Shown here: positions 7,278-11,810 of the stretch, one piece after another
Position numbering within the stretch: position 1 is the first letter of the stretch
How the letters are laid out: the number at the start of each line of letters is the position of its first letter
Assembly: GCA_002691835.1 (NCBI GenBank)
Contig: NZJA01000102.1
Coordinates: 1,334 to 13,143, forward strand
Direction of reading: 5' to 3'
Source: Planctomycetota bacterium
Lineage (GTDB): Bacteria; Planctomycetota; UBA8108; UBA1146
DNA: 11,810 bases
The notes under the pieces: generated by a model
Told to the model about the DNA's origin: nothing
The model's database searches: none
Seen by the model: the letters and a program-made list of their open reading frames with translations, nothing else
Position numbers and translations under genes: made by a program

Positions 7278-8470
7278 TCTGAACCCTCCAGATCGAGATC
7301 TGCCTGGCTTCGGTAGAATCCTGGATTTGCGCCCAAAACTTTTTCCGAAGCAGGACCGAGAACCCTCCCGCGAGTTGTTTTCTCCAGGAATCCCGCACGG
7401 ATCAGGAAGGGTTCGTGAACATCCTCAATCGTGCGCTCTTCTTCCCCCACGGTCACAGCAATCGTTTTTACTCCCACTGGAGTTCCTTCAGCTCTCGCGA
7501 CAACCTCAAGAATTTTTCGATCCACCGTATCGAGACCAAATGGATCGACACCAAGTCGGTCCAAGGCGCTTTCGGCACAGGCGGCATCAATTTTGCTTCG
7601 ACCTTCGACATCCGCAAAATCACGAACCCTGCGTAGATAACGATTCGCAATTCGTGGTGTACCCCGACAGCGACCCGCCAGCACTTGCGCTCCTTCTCGG
7701 TCCAAATCCACATTCAAGATTCGTGAACTTCGTTCGAGAATCTTGACGAGGTCAGCGACATCGTAAGGCTCCAGTTTTTCGTGGATTCCAAACCGGGCAC
7801 GGAATGGAGATGTCAGATTTCCTTCACGAGTCGTTGCGGCAACAAGAGTAAACCTTGGCAGATGGATTCTCATCGAACGTGCATTAGGGCCAGAATCTAT
7901 GAGGATATCGATCTGGAAATCCTCCATCGCCGTGTACAGATACTCCTCGACGACCCGACTGATCCGGTGCACTTCATCGATGAAAAGGACATCCCCTTCC
8001 TCCAACTCCGTGAGAAGACCCACCAAATCCTTGGCCTTGTCGAGTACTGGACCACTGGTGGCTCGAAAGTTCACACCAAGCTGGGCAGCGATGAGACTGG
8101 ACAGGGTCGTTTTACCGAGTCCGGGCATTCCTGAGAAAAGAGTGTGGTCGAGAGACTCCCCCCGCTTTTTGGCGGCCTCCAGATAAACCCGCAGATTATC
8201 GACCACTGCGGACTGTCCGACAAACTCGGAAAGATCACCCGGTCGGATATGCTCCTCTTGCCCGGACGCTTCTCCGGGAATCTCAGAGGGTTGGGTCTCG
8301 CGCGTCTTGTCTGACCCTGAAGTCATGGGATATCCCTTTCCTACCGGATAACTGTCCCCACCGGAGAGCAGATCGGACGATCCTGTGGATCCGGTGAGTC
8401 CGGGGCCCAGCATAATCGAATCCCCTGTGGTGTGGAATGCTGACCGGGGGTGAGGTTTGATTTCCCGCAT
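7274..8470 (-). CDS. ruvB: Holliday junction branch migration ATPase RuvB
   Basis: Motor of the RuvAB complex, which drives branch migration of Holliday junctions in recombination and repair. The AAA+ core is clear: IRPGDLSEFVGQ (75-86), Walker A GMPGLGKT (114-121, with Met where many RuvB have Pro), Walker B VLFIDEVHRI (161-170), AMEDFQIDILI (181-191), sensor and arginine-finger region ATTREGNLTSPFRARFGI (212-229), sensor 2 GTPRIANR (270-277), and a winged-helix end with GFLEKTTRGRV. The chain is 398 residues from the first ATG, about 50 longer than usual. The surplus is a Gly/Ser/Pro-rich N-terminus. In-frame ATG codons at 8413 and 8326 would give 379 and 350 residues, the last being normal family length. 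All three have purine-rich sites upstream. It is the first gene of the operon; ruvA and ruvC are not in the window. Confidence 0.96.
   Translation of the reverse strand: MREIKPHPRSAFHTTGDSIMLGPGLTGSTGSSDLLSGGDSYPVGKGYPMTSGSDKTRETQPSEIPGEASGQEEHIRPGDLSEFVGQSAVVDNLRVYLEAAKKRGESLDHTLFSGMPGLGKTTLSSLIAAQLGVNFRATSGPVLDKAKDLVGLLTELEEGDVLFIDEVHRISRVVEEYLYTAMEDFQIDILIDSGPNARSMRIHLPRFTLVAATTREGNLTSPFRARFGIHEKLEPYDVADLVKILERSSRILNVDLDREGAQVLAGRCRGTPRIANRYLRRVRDFADVEGRSKIDAACAESALDRLGVDPFGLDTVDRKILEVVARAEGTPVGVKTIAVTVGEEERTIEDVHEPFLIRAGFLEKTTRGRVLGPASEKVLGANPGFYRSQADLDLEGSD
7285..7289 (-). promoter_or_regulatory. Ribosome binding site that fixes the TTG start of the spoIID-like gene
   Basis: GGAGG on the minus strand within the last codons of ruvB, seven bases from TTG at 7277-7275. 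This spacing is what makes the unusual TTG start credible, and it places the start inside the ruvB stop codon (TTGA overlap). Confidence 0.7.
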
Positions 8471-8502
8471 CTTCTTCTCCCCTGAAGTGAATCGTCCGTG
8501 TA

Positions 8503-8530
8503 ATTATCGTTTCATTGGTTAGGCTGTCGA
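8503..8530 (-). promoter_or_regulatory. Sigma-70-like promoter of the ruvB operon
   Basis: On the minus strand TCGACA (8525-8530) and GATAAT (8503-8508) are separated by 16 bases and each matches the -35/-10 consensus at five of six positions. The predicted transcript would start near 8496 and have a leader of about 25 bases before the first ruvB ATG, leaving room for its GGGGAG site (8477-8482). This position favours use of the first ATG. I found no equally good promoter in the opposite direction for the MFS gene in the same 115-base region. Confidence 0.5.
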
Positions 8531-8585
8531 CAACCCAAAGCCACTCAGGCCGGGAACTCAGGAAGCCGGGAAGGATTGGTCGGAG

Positions 8586-9920
8586 ATGTCAGTGCAGGTC
8601 GATGGAGACACTCCAGAAGAAAATAGCTCTCCTGGGACGCCCCAGGGCAAGCGTCCCTTGGGGGCGATCCTGCTGACGCTATTCCTCGATCTGGTCGGCT
8701 TCTCCATCATCTTTCCCCTGTTTCCGGCAATCCTCGATTCCTACCGGGGCGACCCCCTGCTCGAAGGACTTCTGACCTTTCTGCAATCCCTTTCTCCGGA
8801 AATCGGTCTTGGGGATCCAAGGCTCATCACCCTCTTCGGTGGAGTTCTCGGTTCTCTGTACTCCTTCCTCCAATTTCTTTTGAGCCCATTCTGGGGCAGC
8901 CTTTCAGACCGCATCGGGCGACGCCCGGTGCTGCTGCTGACCATCGGTCTCAATCTTCTTGCAGCTCTCCTTTGGGCATTCAGTGGCACATTTATGCTCC
9001 TGATCTTCTCACGGATTCTTGCGGGAGCCGCCGGAGGCAACATCGCCACGGCAACCGCCGCCGTTGCCGATGTCACCCCCGGGAAAGACCGGGCCCGCGG
9101 AATGGGCTTCGTTGGAGCGGCCTTCGGTCTCGGCTTTATCCTCGGGCCCGCCATCGGCGGATACCTCTCCCTCTTCGATCTTTCCGCTCGGGGAGACCTG
9201 TTCGGTTTCCCACAACTGGCCTTCAATCCGTTTACAGCGGCAGCGATCGGGGTCGCATTCCTGCACTTCGTCAACCTGCTTTGGATTCTGAAAGCTCTTC
9301 CAGAAACCCGTCCAGAATCGAGTAAACCTCGACCGGTACGCTGGACCCTTTCACTCGGTCGTCAGTGGGGTGAAACGGTTCGCAAGACGAACCTTGCAAA
9401 TCTGATTTACCTGTTGGCCTTCAGTGGCATGGAATTCACTCTCGCTTTTTTGGTTCGACAGCGCCTGGATTTCGGCACCACCGAGACGGCAACCATGTTC
9501 GTCGTGATCGGCCTGATTCTCGCCATCGTTCAGGGCGGGGCTTCGCGCAGGCTGTCCCAGTCCTGGGGCCCTCAAAAAACGGCCATTCGTGGATTCGTTC
9601 TCGTTATCGTGGGTCTTCTCGGCCTCGCCCTGACCGCTGAGGACTGGCATCTTTGGGTCTCCCTGATTCCTCTCAGCGTCGGTTCTGCACTGGCGATGCC
9701 GATGCTTTCCACCATCGTCAGCTCAGAGGTCAATGCTGAGGAACAAGGGGCCGCACTCGGTGTTTTTCGCTCTCTGGGGAGTCTCTCGAGAGCCATCGGC
9801 CCGTTTGTGGCCGCAATTCTCTATTGGAAACTGGGCTCAGCAGCCCCATATTTCGTTGCTGCGATCATTTTGCTGATTCCTATCACCCTGCTTTCGGGTG
9901 GGGTTGCCAGAAAAGACTGA
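8586..9920 (+). CDS. MFS transporter, DHA1 (TetA-like) exporter
   Basis: A 444-residue inner-membrane protein of the major facilitator superfamily, probably a proton-driven exporter. The substrate cannot be told from sequence. After about 24 polar residues, twelve hydrophobic helices can be traced. Helix 1 carries DLVGFSIIFPLFP (35-47), the loop between helices 2 and 3 carries motif A GSLSDRIGRR (104-113), helix 4 contains Arg143 in SRILAG (motif B), and helix 5 has LGFILGPAIGG (182-192), the motif C typical of drug-proton antiporters. A weaker copy of motif A follows helix 8 (SRRLSQSWGPQ, 320-330). The polar loop between helices 1 and 2 (about 51-80) is long. The ATG at 8586 directly abuts GGAG (8582-8585), and AAGGA lies ten bases upstream; the in-frame GTG at 8592 would have ideal spacing from GGAG. 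The gene is probably co-transcribed with the lipoprotein gene 54 bases downstream. Confidence 0.9.
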   Translation: MSVQVDGDTPEENSSPGTPQGKRPLGAILLTLFLDLVGFSIIFPLFPAILDSYRGDPLLEGLLTFLQSLSPEIGLGDPRLITLFGGVLGSLYSFLQFLLSPFWGSLSDRIGRRPVLLLTIGLNLLAALLWAFSGTFMLLIFSRILAGAAGGNIATATAAVADVTPGKDRARGMGFVGAAFGLGFILGPAIGGYLSLFDLSARGDLFGFPQLAFNPFTAAAIGVAFLHFVNLLWILKALPETRPESSKPRPVRWTLSLGRQWGETVRKTNLANLIYLLAFSGMEFTLAFLVRQRLDFGTTETATMFVVIGLILAIVQGGASRRLSQSWGPQKTAIRGFVLVIVGLLGLALTAEDWHLWVSLIPLSVGSALAMPMLSTIVSSEVNAEEQGAALGVFRSLGSLSRAIGPFVAAILYWKLGSAAPYFVAAIILLIPITLLSGGVARKD

Positions 9921-9974
9921 ATTTCCTAACATCCACTGACGCCGCGCGACCCTGGCCCAGAAAGGGGCTCAGAC

Positions 9975-10787
9975 GTGCCAAACTTTGACTCCTCCAATTC
10001 ATCTTCTTCCACCTCCCTAGCGGGATATGGATCTGCGTTCCTTTCTGTCAACAAAACTCGGATCCTCCCAGTTCTGTGGCTGTGTCTTCTTCTTCCCCTG
10101 GTGAGCTGCACCAGCGCACCCGCTCCGAGAGGCGAGAGCCTCGCCCAAGATGAGTCGATGACCCCCGCCGATGTCGGAGCGATGATGACCGGCAGCTGGT
10201 ATGTCGAAAATGAAGAGCGCAGAGGGATGGCGACCCTCGGTGGACTCCTCTCCTACGACATGACAACCACCCAGACGGTTGGCGGCCAGAAGGTCGGAGA
10301 AGAACGGGTCACTGCAGGACCTCTGTGGATCGCAGGAAAAACAGAAAGTCGGGCCAGCCGATCCGAAGGGACCGTCGGCAAGAGTCATTGGTTCTTCCCG
10401 TTCTGGCGTTACCGAGAAGAAAATGGTCAGAAAACATTTTATCCCCTCATGGTTATTCCGATCCCAATGGGGTCGGTGGAACCCGGAGAGGCCATCGCTT
10501 TCGAGGATGATTTTGATCCTTGGGCAACAGTCGATGAGGAAGTTCCTGTCACCGAATACGTTCCTGAGCCGCTGAACGAAGCCATGGATGCTGAGATCGG
10601 ATCGGCCGTTGCTACTGCTTCCACCTCTCCACTGACTTATAAAATTCGACAGGGAGATACGCTCTGGTCATTAGCCGTTCGATTTTATGGAAACGGACAT
10701 CGATACTCTGACTTGATGGCAGCCAATCGGGGAACGCTGTCGGACCCGGGTCAGATGCGAGTCGGTAGCACCATTGTCATTCCTTAA
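9975..10787 (+). CDS. LysM-domain lipoprotein
   Basis: A 270-residue predicted lipoprotein that should bind peptidoglycan through its C-terminus. The signal peptide has positive residues Lys27 and Arg29, a hydrophobic stretch (30-43) and the lipobox LVSC with acylated Cys45; Thr46 at +2 is compatible with outer-membrane sorting in diderms. The n-region is unusually long (about 26 residues, Ser-rich), but no other in-frame start exists before the lipobox and the GTG start has AAAGGGG seven bases upstream (9961-9967). Residues about 60-170 form an unrecognised region rich in Trp, Gly and Tyr. Residues 170-215 are acidic and Pro/Ala-rich. A single LysM follows (about 222-270) with QGDTLWSLAVRFYG and a final GSTIVIP. 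No enzymatic domain is present. The gene follows the MFS exporter and its stop codon directly abuts that of the opposing arsS-like gene. Confidence 0.85.
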   Translation: MPNFDSSNSSSSTSLAGYGSAFLSVNKTRILPVLWLCLLLPLVSCTSAPAPRGESLAQDESMTPADVGAMMTGSWYVENEERRGMATLGGLLSYDMTTTQTVGGQKVGEERVTAGPLWIAGKTESRASRSEGTVGKSHWFFPFWRYREENGQKTFYPLMVIPIPMGSVEPGEAIAFEDDFDPWATVDEEVPVTEYVPEPLNEAMDAEIGSAVATASTSPLTYKIRQGDTLWSLAVRFYGNGHRYSDLMAANRGTLSDPGQMRVGSTIVIP

Positions 10788-11810
10788 CTAATTCGCTGGT
10801 GTCTCTGTGGTGGGAGCCTCTGTCAGGCTTCCACCACAGGATGACCCCTGTCCTGCTGTACAACCGAAACAGTGCCCTCCCGTAGCGATTTCACGACCCA
10901 ACAGCTGCTCTTCTGTCACATTCCATAAATCTGGAACCGTTTCGCCCGAAGATTCCTCAGCCAAACCAACCTCCAGCATTTGATTAAAATCGCAGTCATG
11001 AAGCCGGCCGGTGTATTCCACTGATAAAGTCTCACGACACATCAGACCCGACAGCGTTTCACGGTTAAAAGACTGATACAGCAGCTCTTGATATTCCTGC
11101 TCTTTTCCTTCGGCGCGAAGTTGTCCCAAAAATCGCGCGATGGGCATATTCGTGATCGTGATCAGTCGGTCAAAGTAAATGTCGTGATCACTTTTCAATA
11201 CACGTCTGTATTCAGATTCCAATTCATGAGCCGGAGGAGGAAGCGTCGCTCCTCCAGGGTTAAAAACCAAATCGAGTAACAGATCTGTCGAAGCTGAAGC
11301 CTTTCCCTCACGTTTTCCATAGCCCAAGCGATTGAGTCTTTTCAAACCGCGAAGGCTGATGTCAAAAACTCCAGCCCCCCTCTGTCGATCCACATTTGCG
11401 GAGGAATAGCAGGGCAAACTGGCAATCACATGAACCGAATTGTCTGCCAAGAAATCAGCAAGAGAGGATTGATCTGGCTCTTCCAAAATCGTCAGGTTGC
11501 AGCGATCGATCACTTCAAGACCCCTCGCCTTGGATTCCAGTACTAGTCGCCTGAAACTCGGATGCAGTTCGGGTGCCCCCCCCGTTAAATCGACCACCGC
11601 CAAATCGGGAAGGCGATCCATCAGAGCAACACAAGCCTCGATGCCGGATTCAGAAAGCTGCTCCGTTCTTCGAGGGCTGGCTCCGACATGGCAGTGCTGG
11701 CAACTCTGATTACAGATTCGCCCGAGATTGATCTGAAGAACTCGGGTAGCAGAGCGAAGGAGAGGATCTGCCAATTTTTTCCGAAAACAGTCAGACCCAT
11801 ATTTCTGCAC
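10788..11810 (-). CDS. arsS: ArsS-like radical SAM/Cys-rich enzyme, 5' end at window edge
   Basis: Belongs to the radical SAM family that includes ArsS, which joins the 5'-deoxyadenosyl group of S-adenosylmethionine to a dimethylated arsenical in arsenosugar biosynthesis. The cluster motif CNQSCQHC (Cys33, Cys37, Cys40) is followed by HVGASPRRTE, then the SAM-binding GGAPE (77-81). The family's C-terminal Cys-rich domain shows CRETLSVEYTGRLHDCDFNQM (Cys258, Cys273) and HCFGCTAGQGSSCGGS (Cys314, Cys317, Cys325). All these cysteines use TGT or TGC, so there is no selenocysteine. Conserved residues usually end at the SSCGG block; here about 12 Thr/Pro/Glu-rich residues follow. The first codon in view is a GTG at the very edge, so the true start may lie outside, although 340 residues is already near full length. 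Substrate assignment rests on family resemblance alone. Confidence 0.78.
   Translation of the reverse strand: MQKYGSDCFRKKLADPLLRSATRVLQINLGRICNQSCQHCHVGASPRRTEQLSESGIEACVALMDRLPDLAVVDLTGGAPELHPSFRRLVLESKARGLEVIDRCNLTILEEPDQSSLADFLADNSVHVIASLPCYSSANVDRQRGAGVFDISLRGLKRLNRLGYGKREGKASASTDLLLDLVFNPGGATLPPPAHELESEYRRVLKSDHDIYFDRLITITNMPIARFLGQLRAEGKEQEYQELLYQSFNRETLSGLMCRETLSVEYTGRLHDCDFNQMLEVGLAEESSGETVPDLWNVTEEQLLGREIATGGHCFGCTAGQGSSCGGSLTEAPTTETPAN
10805..10839. terminator. Hairpin at the convergent lipoprotein/arsS gene ends
   Basis: A 14-bp stem (10805-10818 with 10826-10839, one G-T wobble) closes a 7-base loop. It starts 17 bases after the lipoprotein stop codon and lies inside the last codons of the arsS-like gene. 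Neither side has a T run, so it is not a classical intrinsic terminator. As the only strong structure at this convergent junction it may still mark or protect transcript ends in one or both directions. Confidence 0.4.

Noticed and set aside
6030..8470. Search for queA between ruvB and tgt
   Set aside because: The only gene there shows SpoIID motifs, and no QueA sequence is present intact or as a remnant; the overlapping junctions leave no room for one.
8741..9274. Minus-strand open frame of 177 codons opposite the MFS gene
   Set aside because: Arg/Pro-rich translation typical of the complement of a hydrophobic coding strand; the MFS motifs establish the plus-strand frame.
1..11810. CRISPR arrays, insertion sequences, tRNA or rRNA genes, att sites
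   Set aside because: No regularly spaced repeats, transposase or integrase motifs, terminal inverted repeats or RNA gene signatures were seen by reading both strands.

Overview
The window holds nine genes on two strands, apparently from a diderm (Gram-negative-type) bacterium of roughly 55% GC by eye. The evidence for an outer membrane and envelope is a lipobox protein, a YajC/SecDF export module and peptidoglycan-binding LysM proteins. SecD and SecF are fused into one polypeptide with a large SecF periplasmic head. That fusion, the style of the LysM domains and an ArsS-type radical SAM enzyme would fit the PVC superphylum (Verrucomicrobiota or Planctomycetota). This placement is an inference with low confidence, because no rRNA or other phylogenetic marker is present.

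Layout. Positions 1-359 contain no convincing gene, only a strong minus-strand terminator hairpin (208-238) and an unrecognised reading frame that runs off the left edge. A membrane-anchored protein with two LysM domains lies at 360-1226 (-). A 301-base gap (1227-1527) follows and contains the intrinsic terminator of the main operon. The minus-strand operon, read from right to left, is ruvB (7274-8470), a SpoIID/LytB-type lytic transglycosylase (6030-7277), tgt (4870-6036), yajC (4260-4718) and secDF (1528-4263). The three junctions ruvB/spoIID, spoIID/tgt and yajC/secDF all overlap by 4-7 bases, which suggests translational coupling. A 151-base gap separates tgt from yajC. A 115-base divergent intergenic region carries a sigma-70-like promoter for the operon. 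From it, on the plus strand, run an MFS exporter (8586-9920) and a LysM-tailed lipoprotein (9975-10787). The last gene, on the minus strand and touching the right edge, is an ArsS-like radical SAM enzyme (10788-11810). It meets the lipoprotein gene stop codon to stop codon with no base between them.

How the genes work together. The operon is a variant of the widespread ruvB-queA-tgt-yajC-secD-secF arrangement: Holliday-junction branch migration, queuosine tRNA modification and protein export. Here the usual queA position is occupied by a secreted glycan-cleaving enzyme. Together with the two LysM proteins this gives three peptidoglycan-directed products in 11.8 kb, but a joint function is only inference. 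The ArsS-like enzyme points to organoarsenic (arsenosugar) metabolism continuing beyond the right edge. I found no mobile element, CRISPR array, tRNA or rRNA, and no wholly new multi-gene system. The most useful leads are the start-codon questions (ruvB, tgt, MFS), the SecF head enlargement, the SpoIID in the queA slot with its four cysteines, and the hairpin embedded in the arsS coding end.
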